Position numbers and translations under genes: made by a program | Part shown: positions 46,765 through 53,974 of the stretch, one piece after another | How positions within the stretch are numbered: the stretch's first letter is position 1 | How the letters are laid out: every line of letters starts with the position of its first letter | DNA from: Tessaracoccus sp. SD287 | Lineage (GTDB): Bacteria; Actinomycetota; Actinomycetes; Propionibacteriales; Propionibacteriaceae | Assembly: GCF_017355265.1 (NCBI RefSeq) | Contig: NZ_JADIJQ010000010.1 | Span: 52,001-105,974 of the forward strand | Length of the DNA stretch: 53,974 nucleotides | Direction of reading: 5' to 3' | The notes under the pieces: model-generated | Databases searched by the model: none | What the model saw: only the letters and a program-made list of their open reading frames with translations | What the model was told of the DNA's origin: nothing

Positions 46765-47394
46765 TCAGCTGACGTTCAGGTGGATCACCCCGTAGTCGTA
46801 GGCCTTGCGGCGGTAGACCACGCTCGGACGCCCCGAGGTGGCGTCCTGGAACAGGAAGAAGTCGTGGCCGACCAGTTCCATCTCGTCCAGGGCCTGCTCG
46901 AGGGTGAGCGGTGTGGCGGCGAACTCCTTCTCGCGGACCACCAGCGGTCCGTCCCCAGTGACCTCGATGCCGGCGACGACATGCTTGTCGGCCCCGTTGG
47001 CGTCGATGCCCTGGTCGGATTCGGTCGGCAGCAACGAGTCCAGCGGCACTTCGGGGTGGCTGAGCGCGCCGGTGTGGTGGCGCAGCCCCTTGTGGTGCTT
47101 GCGGCGATCGCTGGCCTTGCGAAGCTGGGTCTTGAGTCGTTCCATGGCCTTGTCGAAGGCCACCATCTTGTCCTCGGCGGTGGCTTCTGCGCGGACGACC
47201 GGACCCTTGCTGCGCAGGGTGATCTCCGCCTCGACGGCGTCATCGGGTGAGCCCTTGGTCTCGTTCACGGTGAACTCGACCTCGACACGCTGGACACGGT
47301 CCTTGAACCGCTCCACCGTGGCGACGCGCTCGGTGACCTGCTCGCGGATGGTGTCACTGATGTGGCAGTGCCTTCCGCTCACAATGATGTCCAT
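46765..47394 (-). CDS. hpf: Long-form ribosome hibernation promoting factor
   Basis: 209 aa, the long HPF form. The N-terminal S30AE domain (MDIIVSGRHCHISDTIREQV, FKDRVQRVEVEFTVNE, AFDKAMERLKTQLRKASDRR) binds the decoding centre. A linker leads to the C-terminal dimerisation domain (KEFAATPLTLEQALDEMELV, then GHDFFLFQDATSGRPSVVYR and YGVIHL). It joins 70S ribosomes into inactive dimers in stationary phase. The ribosome binding site AAGGAGG is optimal, so it can be made strongly. The 184 bases upstream (47395-47578) contain its promoter region, but I could not pick clear boxes. Confidence 0.96.
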   Translation of the reverse strand: MDIIVSGRHCHISDTIREQVTERVATVERFKDRVQRVEVEFTVNETKGSPDDAVEAEITLRSKGPVVRAEATAEDKMVAFDKAMERLKTQLRKASDRRKHHKGLRHHTGALSHPEVPLDSLLPTESDQGIDANGADKHVVAGIEVTGDGPLVVREKEFAATPLTLEQALDEMELVGHDFFLFQDATSGRPSVVYRRKAYDYGVIHLNVS

Positions 47395-47578
47395 GGCGAC
47401 CTCCTTGGATCAGGCAGTGGCATCGCTGCCGCTGCGGATGTGGGCCGGCGGGTCCCTGGGATGCTGGGCCCCACGGGCGCAAAAAAGGCACGGGCTCCGC
47501 AACTCACCCGTGGGGGTGGGTTCACGATGCCTCGTACCATGACGTAACGCTACCGCCCCGATGCCCCCATTTCACTGA

Positions 47579-48226
47579 CTAGGTCGTCGAATTGGTGGCA
47601 TCACGGTGTTTCTGTGTGACGGCCACCACGACCGCCCCCAGGACCGTCCACCCACTGGACTCCAGCGCCTGACGGGCGGCCAGGACGGTGGCCCCGGTGG
47701 TGCACACGTCATCGACGATGACGGCCAGTCCACCGCCCCGCCCGGGGGGTGCGGCGTGCATGCTGCCCCGCTGGTTGGACTGGCGTTGGCGGTGGTCGAG
47801 CCCGGCCTGGTCCTGCACCCGCCGCACCCGGCGCAGCGCGTCGACGACACGGTCCCCGTCGCGGGCACCAGCCCGGGCCAGGGCACGCGAGTGGTGGAAG
47901 CCACGTCGACGCACCGCCTCGACCGACGAGGGCGCCGGCACCAGCGCCACGCCGACTGGTGCCACCAATCCCAGCGCCGCCGACAGTCCGGGGCCGCAGA
48001 CCCTGGCCACCGACCAGGCTCCCCCGTCCTTGAGGGAGCGCACCAGCCGACCACCGACCCCGTGGTAGCCGGTGAGCCCCACCACGGCCAACCCGTCCAC
48101 GTCCACCTGCAGCCGTGGCCCGGCCACCTCGAGGAGACAGTCAGCGCAGACGCTCCACCCCGCCGCGCCGCACCCGGGACACGCCGACCCCAGCAGCAGG
48201 TCGGCCAGGGCATCGATGGTGCGCAT
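47579..48226 (-). CDS. ComF-family phosphoribosyltransferase-like protein
   Basis: 215 aa from ATG 48226; the frame extends 14 codons further upstream. An N-terminal zinc finger (CPGCGAAGWSVCADC, four Cys) is followed by a type I phosphoribosyltransferase-like domain: YHGVGGRLVRSLKDGG, VALVPAPSSVEAVRRRGFHH, RRVQDQAGLDHRQRQSN, and the PRPP-loop signature AVIVDDVCTTGAT. ComF proteins act with DNA uptake machinery in competent bacteria or in recovery of stalled forks; the role in Actinobacteria is unclear. It lies between lpqB and hpf, as in mycobacteria (Rv3242c). Confidence 0.9.
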   Translation of the reverse strand: MRTIDALADLLLGSACPGCGAAGWSVCADCLLEVAGPRLQVDVDGLAVVGLTGYHGVGGRLVRSLKDGGAWSVARVCGPGLSAALGLVAPVGVALVPAPSSVEAVRRRGFHHSRALARAGARDGDRVVDALRRVRRVQDQAGLDHRQRQSNQRGSMHAAPPGRGGGLAVIVDDVCTTGATVLAARQALESSGWTVLGAVVVAVTQKHRDATNSTT

Positions 48227-48306
48227 GATGCCCACGATGCCCCTGCTGCCGGACGCACCAGCGCCCATCCACAGGCGGGACCCGCACCCGCTGGTTGTCC
48301 ACAGGT

Positions 48307-50073
48307 TCAGCCGGCCTTGGCCACCGCCGTCAGCTCCCCGGTGATGCGCTGCCAGCGATAGGCGCCCTCCAGCCGGAACGCCTCATTGGCGTCGCTGAGG
48401 AAACTGGCCGACGTGCCCTGCCGACGCGGGAACGCCGCGATCGACATTGGCTGCCCGCCGGCACCGGACGGGCCGAGGTTCTCCACCGAGGCACCGTCAC
48501 CGCGCACCCGGTACACGTTGAAGGCGCTGGCGGAGTTGGTCGCCGCGACCACCAGCATCGATTCCGGATCGGACCAGGCCACGTCCCGGGTGGCGGTCAG
48601 CGGGCCGGAGGTCGAGGTCATCTGCAGCGGGCGCCAAGCATCGACGACCAGGGTGTCGGTGCCCCGGATGCGCATCACGCCCAACTGCGCCGTCTTGCCC
48701 TGGTTGACGACCAGGGCCAGCCGGGTGCGGTCGGGCGAGACCCGGAAGGACGTCACGGTGCGACCCGCCAGTTCAGGCAGGGCCAGTTCGGTGACCCGGC
48801 CGGTCGCCGAGACCACCACCAGCACGGGGTTGCCCCCGGCATGGTCGACGGTCCACACCGAACGGTCGGCCATCACCTGCGGCCGCACCAGGTCGACCCC
48901 GACGTGCAGCGGGGTCACCCTCGGCGCGTCCGGGCCACCCAGGTACAGCGCGGTCCGCTTGTTGTTGACCATGCCGATCGAGTCACCGGAGCGGTGCACG
49001 GCGAACTGGCCCGGCTCGTCGCCCCAGCCGCCGGTGCCAAAGACGCCTGACAGGGTGCGGAACCGTTGGGCGTCATTGGGGTCCACCACTCCCAGCAGGC
49101 CCCCCTGGACGGCATAGAGGGCCGAGTCGGTCAGGTCGTCGAGCAGGCGGAACTGGCTGAACCCGGCCAGGGTGACCACGCCGTCGCTCCCCTGGCCGGG
49201 CACCTGCCACGGCTGGCCGTTCACCAGGACGCGCACCCCCTTGACCTGGTCGAACCGCGACAGGGTGGCGGTCAGTTGCGCGGCCAGTTGGGTGCGCTGC
49301 ACCTCGGCCAGGGTCAGGATCTGCTCGGTCAACGAGACCTCGGCGATTCCGTCGCGGACGGTGACCGCATTGACGCTCATCCGGGTGTCGCCCGGGATGG
49401 CCGAGGTGACCGCCGGTGCCAGCCAGGGTGAGGGCCCGGCCAGCAAGGCCTTCACCGCCGCCGTGGGCGTCAGGGCAGTGGCGTGCAGGTAGACCGACTC
49501 CGCCGCGAACCTGGCCCCGTCGGCGGTCAGGAAGTTCACCTGCAGCGGGTAGTAGTAGCGGTCGAAGACGTAGCGGGCGATCAGCAGCCCTTGGGGTGGG
49601 TTGGCGATCCGCCACTCGCCGTCGACCTGGGCCATCTCGAAGTCGTGGACGAGTCGTTCCTGCGAGGGCTGGTAGCGGCCGTCGGCGTCGAGGGTGCCCA
49701 CCACCGGAACGTTGATCGAGGCAGTGGTGGCGGTGGTGATCGGCCGGCTGTTCTCGGACTGGTAGATGGTGGTGCCGGTGTCGGGATTCCACACCTTCTG
49801 GGCGGACGGGCTGAGGTAGAGCCGGGCGGAGGCGAAGTCGGGTTCGAAGGTGCTCATGGCGGTGAGGAATCCGGCCACGATCAGCTCAGGGTCGGCGCCG
49901 GGCTCCGGCGGCTGGGGGTCGATGTCGACACCGCCGGTGGCGGCCGCCGTCGGGCTGGGCCCGACCTGCTGCACCGGCCCCTGGGTGGGGAGGTTGGCGC
50001 AGGCACCCACCGCCAGCGTCACCAGCACGGCCAGCAGGGCACGCCAGCGGTGGGTCCGTCGCGGCATCCTCAT
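48307..50073 (-). CDS. lpqB: LpqB lipoprotein, MtrB partner
   Basis: 588 aa. Basic start MRMPRRTHRWRALLAVLVTL and lipobox AVGACANLPTQGPVQQVG, so an anchored lipoprotein. An N-terminal domain (PELIVAGFLTAMSTFEPDFA) is followed by a GerMN domain (AVKALLAGPSPWLAPAVTSA, GIAEVSLTEQILTLAEVQR) and a C-terminal beta-propeller-like region (FRVSPDRTRLALVVNQ). In mycobacteria LpqB interacts with the MtrB sensor and modulates MtrA signalling. The ATG 50073 overlaps the mtrB stop as ATGA, which shows co-translation with the sensor kinase. Confidence 0.95.
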   Translation of the reverse strand: MRMPRRTHRWRALLAVLVTLAVGACANLPTQGPVQQVGPSPTAAATGGVDIDPQPPEPGADPELIVAGFLTAMSTFEPDFASARLYLSPSAQKVWNPDTGTTIYQSENSRPITTATTASINVPVVGTLDADGRYQPSQERLVHDFEMAQVDGEWRIANPPQGLLIARYVFDRYYYPLQVNFLTADGARFAAESVYLHATALTPTAAVKALLAGPSPWLAPAVTSAIPGDTRMSVNAVTVRDGIAEVSLTEQILTLAEVQRTQLAAQLTATLSRFDQVKGVRVLVNGQPWQVPGQGSDGVVTLAGFSQFRLLDDLTDSALYAVQGGLLGVVDPNDAQRFRTLSGVFGTGGWGDEPGQFAVHRSGDSIGMVNNKRTALYLGGPDAPRVTPLHVGVDLVRPQVMADRSVWTVDHAGGNPVLVVVSATGRVTELALPELAGRTVTSFRVSPDRTRLALVVNQGKTAQLGVMRIRGTDTLVVDAWRPLQMTSTSGPLTATRDVAWSDPESMLVVAATNSASAFNVYRVRGDGASVENLGPSGAGGQPMSIAAFPRRQGTSASFLSDANEAFRLEGAYRWQRITGELTAVAKAG

Positions 50074-51713
50074 CGGGCCTCCTCCACTGCGCGATCATCC
50101 ACTGCGCGATCGTCTGCTGCGCGATCGTTCCCCGGGGCCGGGTCCCGGTGGGTCGGCCCGGGGGGCAACGCCAACGGCGTGGTGTAATCGGGCGGCGCCA
50201 GCGCCAACGGCGAGGACCGCAGCACCACACCGCCCTGCCGGGGCAGCGTCAGCCGGAACTGCGCGCCGCGTCCGGGACGGCCCCAGGCGGCCAGCCAGCC
50301 GTGGTGGAGGTGGGCGTCCTCCATGGCGATCGACAGGCCCAGACCGGTGCCCCCCACGCGGCGGGCCCGGCTCGGGTCGGCCCGCCAGAACCGGTGGAAC
50401 ACGTCGCGGACGTGGCTGGCCTGCAGGCCGACCCCGTGGTCGCGCACGGTGATGGCCACGGCGTGGTCATCGGCCGCCACCGTCACCTCGATGGGGCGGC
50501 CCTCGCCGTGCTCGATGGCGTTGGTGATCAGGTTGCGCAGGATGCGTCGGATGCGGCGGGCGTCCACCTCCGCCGTTGCGGGGGCGACGGCGATGACGTG
50601 CAGCGACGAACCGGCCGAGGTGGCGAACGACGTTTGCGCGGTCACCTCGTCGCGCACCAACGAGACCAGGTCGGTCTCGTCCAGGGTGAGCACGGCGGCA
50701 CCGGCGTCGAAGCGGGAGATCTCGAGCAGGTCACCCAGCAGGTCCTCGAACCGGTCCAGTTCGTTGCGCAACAGCTCGGTGGCCCGGTGCAGGGAGGGGT
50801 CCAGCTCGGCGCGGCCCTCGTAGATTAGATCGGCGGCCATCCGGACGGTGGTCAGCGGGGTGCGCAACTCGTGGCTGACGTCGGCGACGAACTGCTGCTG
50901 CACCTTGGACAGGTCCTCGAGTTGGACGATCTGGGACTGCAGCTCGGTGGCCATGTGGTTCATCGACTTGGCCAGGCTGGCCAGGTCGTCCGAGCCGCGT
51001 ACCCCCATCCGCTCGTCGAGGTGTCCCTCGGCCAGTCGTCCGGCGGTGACGCTGGCCTGGCGGATGGGGCGCACCACCTGCCGCGAGACCAGCAGGGAGA
51101 TCACGGTGAGCAGCAGCAGCAGCAGCCCGCCGGTGGTGAGAACGGCCCGTTGCAGCAGTTCGACGGTCGCCTGCTCCCGTTCCATGGGGAAGATGAAGTA
51201 GACCGGGTAGGAGTCGACGCCGTTGGGGCTGAGCAGCAGCCCGCCGACCACCAGCCCCGGCACCGACCCGCGGTCGGGATCGGTGTAGAGCACCTCGGTG
51301 GGGGTGACGTACATGCCCTGGGCCTGCTGGCTGAGTGTGGTCATGATGCTGGTCGGGACGCTCTCGGAGCGGATGCCAGGGGCGACGAACCCCGAGACCG
51401 GGCCCTGGATGACCAGGTAGTACTGGTTGGGCTGGGCCCCCACCTCGTCGGCGAGCTGGCCAAAGCGGTCGTAGAGCGAAGCAGTCTGCAGGTCCGCGTC
51501 GCGCAGCTGCTGCTGCATGCGCTCCAGGGCCACGCTGGCCTCGGCCACTGCGGTCTCCCGCTTGCCCTGCTGGATGCCGTCGCTGGCCTGCCGCATCAGG
51601 AACGCGCCGCCCAGCAGCAGCACCAGTACCGAACCGACGAGGGTTGAGCCGACGATGCGCAGCGGCAGCGACGACCACCACAGCCGCAGCGGGCCGGCCA
51701 GCAGGCGCTTCAT
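50070..51713 (-). CDS. mtrB: MtrB sensor histidine kinase
   Basis: 547 aa. Two membrane helices (RIVGSTLVGSVLVLLLGGAF; AVLTTGGLLLLLLTVISLLV) flank an extracellular sensor region of about 150 residues. Then HAMP (RPIRQASVTAGRLAEGHLDE), HisKA with phospho-accepting His281 in VSHELRTPLTTVRMAA, and HATPase (NLITNAIEHGEG, VRDHGVGLQASHV, GTGLGLSIAMEDAHLHHG). It phosphorylates MtrA, controlling division, osmotic response and cell wall genes. The tail after residue 510 is proline-rich and ends in three near-identical five-residue units (DRAAD-DRAVD-DRAVE). Confidence 0.96.
   Translation of the reverse strand: MKRLLAGPLRLWWSSLPLRIVGSTLVGSVLVLLLGGAFLMRQASDGIQQGKRETAVAEASVALERMQQQLRDADLQTASLYDRFGQLADEVGAQPNQYYLVIQGPVSGFVAPGIRSESVPTSIMTTLSQQAQGMYVTPTEVLYTDPDRGSVPGLVVGGLLLSPNGVDSYPVYFIFPMEREQATVELLQRAVLTTGGLLLLLLTVISLLVSRQVVRPIRQASVTAGRLAEGHLDERMGVRGSDDLASLAKSMNHMATELQSQIVQLEDLSKVQQQFVADVSHELRTPLTTVRMAADLIYEGRAELDPSLHRATELLRNELDRFEDLLGDLLEISRFDAGAAVLTLDETDLVSLVRDEVTAQTSFATSAGSSLHVIAVAPATAEVDARRIRRILRNLITNAIEHGEGRPIEVTVAADDHAVAITVRDHGVGLQASHVRDVFHRFWRADPSRARRVGGTGLGLSIAMEDAHLHHGWLAAWGRPGRGAQFRLTLPRQGGVVLRSSPLALAPPDYTTPLALPPGPTHRDPAPGNDRAADDRAVDDRAVEEAR
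50085..50129. repeat. Three 15-base tandem repeats in the 3' end of mtrB
   Basis: CACTGCGCGATCATC (50085-50099), CACTGCGCGATCGTC (50100-50114) and TGCTGCGCGATCGTT (50115-50129). They encode the last repeated pentapeptides of MtrB, 12 bases before the lpqB start. In-frame units of 15 bases allow copy-number change without breaking the kinase. Confidence 0.85.
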
Positions 51714-51734
51714 GGGGTTGCGACAGTCATGCGA

Positions 51735-52439
51735 TCAGCCGTGGGCGGCCGGCTCGCCCGCCTTGTAGCCGATGCCGCGCACCGTGACGACGATCTCGGG
51801 ACGTTCGGGGTCCTTCTCGATCTTGGAGCGCAGCCGCTGCACGTGCACGTTCACCAGCCGGGTGTCGGCGGCGTGGCGGTATCCCCAGACCTCTTCGAGG
51901 AGCACGTCGCGGCTGAACACCTGCTGCGGCTTGCGCGCCAGCGCCAGCAGCAGGTCGAACTCCAGCGGCGTCAGCGAGATGTCGACGCCGGCACGCTTGA
52001 CGGTGTGGCTGCGGGTGCTGATGGTCAGGTCACCGATGGCGTAGCTGTCCTGCTGGGCCGTGTCGGCGTCGAGTCGACGCAGTCGGGTGCGGATGCGGGC
52101 CAACAACTCCTTGGGCTTGAACGGCTTGGAGACGTAGTCGTCGGCGCCCGCCTCCAGTCCGGTGACCACGTCGCGGGTGTCCACCCTGGCGGTCAGCATG
52201 ATGATGGGGACGCCCGACTCGGCGCGGATGTCGCGGCAGATCTGCACGCCGTCACGGCCGGGCAGCATCAGGTCGAGCAGTACCAGGTCGGGGCGGGAGT
52301 CCCGGAAGACCTGCAGTGCCCTGAGCCCGGTGTTGCACCAGGTCGCCTCGAATCCCTCCTGGGCAAGCACGATCTGCAGCATCTCGGCCAGGGCCGCGTC
52401 ATCGTCCACGACCAGGACGTGGTGACGGGGGTCTGCCAT
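51735..52439 (-). CDS. mtrA: MtrA OmpR-type response regulator
   Basis: 234 aa from ATG 52439, with GGTGGAG upstream; the open frame extends 7 codons further. Receiver domain: acidic pocket VLVVDDDAALAEML, phosphorylation site Asp56 in LVLLDLMLPGRDG, IIMLTARVDT, DDYVSKPFKPKEL. C-terminal winged helix: LTPLEFDLLLALARKPQQVF, VWGYRHAADTRLVNVHVQRL, VTVRGIGYKAG. The phospho-Asp number equals that of mycobacterial MtrA. It is the first gene of the mtrA-mtrB-lpqB operon. The 123-base region upstream (52440-52562) should hold its promoter. Confidence 0.97.
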   Translation of the reverse strand: MADPRHHVLVVDDDAALAEMLQIVLAQEGFEATWCNTGLRALQVFRDSRPDLVLLDLMLPGRDGVQICRDIRAESGVPIIMLTARVDTRDVVTGLEAGADDYVSKPFKPKELLARIRTRLRRLDADTAQQDSYAIGDLTISTRSHTVKRAGVDISLTPLEFDLLLALARKPQQVFSRDVLLEEVWGYRHAADTRLVNVHVQRLRSKIEKDPERPEIVVTVRGIGYKAGEPAAHG

Positions 52440-52513
52440 GCTCCACCCTTTCGTGTCCACAACGGACTCACGTGGCCCGAATCAAGTCCATGGTAGCCAT
52501 CTGCGGTACTGAC

Positions 52514-52559
52514 GCCCCCGAACCCCGTTGTCCCCGCGGGCCGCGGGCCGGTCGGGGGC
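52514..52559 (-). terminator. Possible GC-rich terminator upstream of mtrA
   Basis: On the minus strand GCCCCCGA (52559-52552) pairs with TCGGGGGC (52521-52514) around a loop that itself contains CCCGCGG palindromes. It begins 4 bases after the stop of the 52563-53450 gene. No T-run follows, so it is a weak call. Confidence 0.35.
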
Positions 52560-52562
52560 GGG

Positions 52563-53450
52563 TCAGCGCAGCTTGACCCCCTTGGCGGTTGCCGAGGTGG
52601 ACGCCGTCGCCACCTGGCTCTGGTGGCTGCCCAGCGCCGCCAAAGTGGAGGCATTGGCCTGCTGCGCGATGGCGCGCGGCCAGCCACCGTGGGGCTTGAG
52701 GTTGGCCGGTGAGGTCTCCACGGTCTTGAGGGAGTCCCCCAGGTCGACCGCGGTCTGTCCCCATTCCGAGCCGTCGACGAGGGCCCGGATCCAGGCGTTC
52801 AGCTGGTTCAGGTGGGCCACCGCATTGTAGGAGGCGGTGTAGTAGTACCCCTTCAGCCCACCGGCGCCGAACCCGAACCAGTCGGTGTCACGCCCGGCGT
52901 AGGCCTCGGGCTGGGTGTCGTCCTTGATGGTCTCGCGGACCGCGTCAATGCTCGCGCGGGTGACCTGGTGGATGCTCGCGTTCAGCACGGCGACCTGCTC
53001 GGTGGCCTCGTAATTGGCCATGGCGACGCCGTGCAGTTCGTCGAGTGCCGCCAACTGCGCGGGCAGCACCTGTTGGTAGGTCTCCCCGGCGACCGACTGC
53101 CATTCCAGGTGCCCCAACCGCTCGTTGATGTCCTTGCGCAGGCCCTCGACCTCGCCCATCACGGCGAACCACTCCCGGTGGTGGTTGTCCATCAGGTTGT
53201 CCACGACCCGCTTCTTGGGGTCGAAGTGGATGACGTAGAGGTCCAGCAGGTCCGCGGTGGCCCGCCTCAGGTCCTGTTCGAGGCGGGCGACCTCACGCCG
53301 GAAGCGCGACTTGTCGGCGCAGTGCCGCCAGTCCAGCTTTGACAGGGCACGGTCGGCCGGCTGCTTCTCGGCCTGCCACGTCGCCTGGAGCTGCGCCTGC
53401 AACGCCAGGATCGCGTGATGGACCTCCTCGACGGTGGTTCCCCTGGTCAT
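52563..53450 (-). CDS. Helical protein paired with the ESX-like repeat protein, unknown function
   Basis: 295 aa from ATG 53450, with AAGGAG 8 bases upstream. It is mostly amphipathic helix with coiled-coil character (EEVHHAILALQAQLQATWQA, RREVARLEQDLRRATADLLD, EVEGLRKDINERLGHLEWQS). A short Gly/Tyr-rich turn (FGFGAGGLKGYYYTASYN) precedes further helices and a Ser/Ala/Thr-rich end. No signal peptide, membrane segment or enzyme motif is seen, and I do not recognise the family. The ATG overlaps the stop of the upstream ESX-like gene (ATGA), so the two products are made together. It may be a secretion chaperone, partner or effector, by context only. Confidence 0.7.
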   Translation of the reverse strand: MTRGTTVEEVHHAILALQAQLQATWQAEKQPADRALSKLDWRHCADKSRFRREVARLEQDLRRATADLLDLYVIHFDPKKRVVDNLMDNHHREWFAVMGEVEGLRKDINERLGHLEWQSVAGETYQQVLPAQLAALDELHGVAMANYEATEQVAVLNASIHQVTRASIDAVRETIKDDTQPEAYAGRDTDWFGFGAGGLKGYYYTASYNAVAHLNQLNAWIRALVDGSEWGQTAVDLGDSLKTVETSPANLKPHGGWPRAIAQQANASTLAALGSHQSQVATASTSATAKGVKLR

Positions 53451-53974
53451 GCGTCCCACTCCTTGATGATCGCCGTGGTCTGGGCGGCGTTGGCGTCCTC
53501 GGTCTGTCGGTAGGCCTGCATGTCGGCCACCAGGTTGTCGCTGATCAGGCTGAACTCGCTGGTCGCACTCGTCGACCAGGCCGTGATGGCACCCGTCATC
53601 TCGTTGTACTGCTGGTGGGGCCCGGTGACGAAGCCGAATTCGTGGGTGGCGGCAGCGCGGCTGGAGGCCCGGTGCAGCACCGCCGCCATCCGCTCGGACA
53701 TCTCGGCCCATTCCTTGGCACCGTTGGTGAGCTTGCCCTGGTCGACGTCAATGTCGCCGGGACCCGTGCTCGGGTCGCCACCGGAGGGAGCCTGGGACAC
53801 GGGCGGCTGCTGGGCGCCGGTGTGGTCACCTCCTGGCCAACGGTCGGGGATGCCGTCGCCGTCGGTGTCGATGCCGCCGCCCGGCCAGCGGTCGGGAATG
53901 CCGTCGCCGTCGGTGTCAATGCCGCCAGCAGCAAACGTGTCAGCCACGCCGTCACCGTCGGTGTCCACGCCCGC
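53447..53974 (-). CDS. Protein with Asp-rich calcium-type repeats and WXG100-like helical end (5' partial)
   Basis: The frame is open to the window edge (176 codons), so the true start is probably outside; GTG 53968 lies inside a repeat. The N-terminal part has 16-residue repeats (DTDGDGIPDRWPGGGI) with DxDxDGxxD calcium-binding loops as in thrombospondin type 3 or dockerin-like repeats. After a Pro/Gly linker (PPVSQAPSGGDPSTGPGDID) comes a domain of about 100 residues with two helices (KLTNGAKEWAEMSERMAAVL; TGAITAWSTSATSEFSLI). It ends with AYRQTEDANAAQTTA, whose Y-x-x-x-E matches the export signal of type VII (ESX) substrates. No WxG is present in the turn. It is co-translated with the following helical gene. 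Confidence 0.65.
   Translation of the reverse strand, partial: AGVDTDGDGVADTFAAGGIDTDGDGIPDRWPGGGIDTDGDGIPDRWPGGDHTGAQQPPVSQAPSGGDPSTGPGDIDVDQGKLTNGAKEWAEMSERMAAVLHRASSRAAATHEFGFVTGPHQQYNEMTGAITAWSTSATSEFSLISDNLVADMQAYRQTEDANAAQTTAIIKEWDA
53835..53974. repeat. 48-base tandem repeats encoding Asp-rich units
   Basis: Copies at 53835-53882 and 53883-53930 are nearly identical. A third, diverged and cut by the window edge, starts at 53931. Each encodes one 16-residue DTDGDG unit. The array may continue outside the window. Confidence 0.85.

Overview
The window is GC-rich, densely coded DNA from an actinobacterium, most likely of the Propionibacteriaceae. The support is a PPA1309-type protein beside a UPF0182 membrane protein, WhiB7, MtrAB-LpqB, GTG/TTG starts and TAGGNT-like -10 boxes. 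From memory, the gene order tracks two mycobacterial blocks. The left part matches Rv3193c-Rv3212 (UPF0182, PDZ protease, zinc-protease-like, Rv3196-like, whiB7, uvrD2, nudC, adnB, adnA, DUF3107, MiaE-like, DEAD-box helicase). The right part matches Rv3235-Rv3246c (Rv3235-like, secA, hpf, comF, lpqB, mtrB, mtrA). No rRNA, tRNA, IS element, integrase or CRISPR array was seen.

Layout. 1-2.9 kb: aldo/keto reductase tail and an M16 peptidase pair, one with and one without the zinc motif. 2.9-7.5 kb: minus-strand operon of Lon-like PDZ protease, PPA1309 protein and UPF0182 protein, joined by 4-bp overlaps. 7.7-10.6 kb: DUF2342 protein, a 53-aa zinc-ribbon protein behind a structured leader, and an orphan cyclodehydratase-like protein. 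10.6-13.5 kb: whiB7 with uORF and attenuator, then uvrD2. 13.5-22.0 kb: recC-recB-recD operon, with what looks like a PafBC (RecA-NDp) DNA-damage promoter. 22.0-29.5 kb: adnA-adnB-nudC on the minus strand. 29.6-38.6 kb: stand-alone LigD-type primase-polymerase, PP2C phosphatase, DUF3107, a repeat-bounded orphan AbiEi-like gene, MiaE-like protein, DEAD-box helicase, trpS, PHP phosphoesterase and DUF2505. 38.6-42.4 kb: ku in a three-gene operon, a cupredoxin-like lipoprotein with a membrane protein, and an Rv3235-like protein. 42.5-52.4 kb: secA, AlkX/YcaQ-type glycosylase, hpf, comF and the mtrA-mtrB-lpqB operon. 52.6-53.97 kb: two helical proteins that look like type VII secretion-associated products.

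The genes add up to a genome-maintenance hub. Two complete end-resection helicase-nucleases (RecBCD and AdnAB), the UvrD2 helicase, Ku, a gap-filling polymerase and a crosslink glycosylase lie within about 35 kb. In mycobacteria recBCD lies elsewhere; here it sits inside the conserved uvrD2-nudC-adnBA neighbourhood. The most interesting non-coding signals are the recC damage promoter, the whiB7 attenuator, the structured leader at 9256-9341, and nested and tandem repeats on both sides of the AbiEi-like gene.
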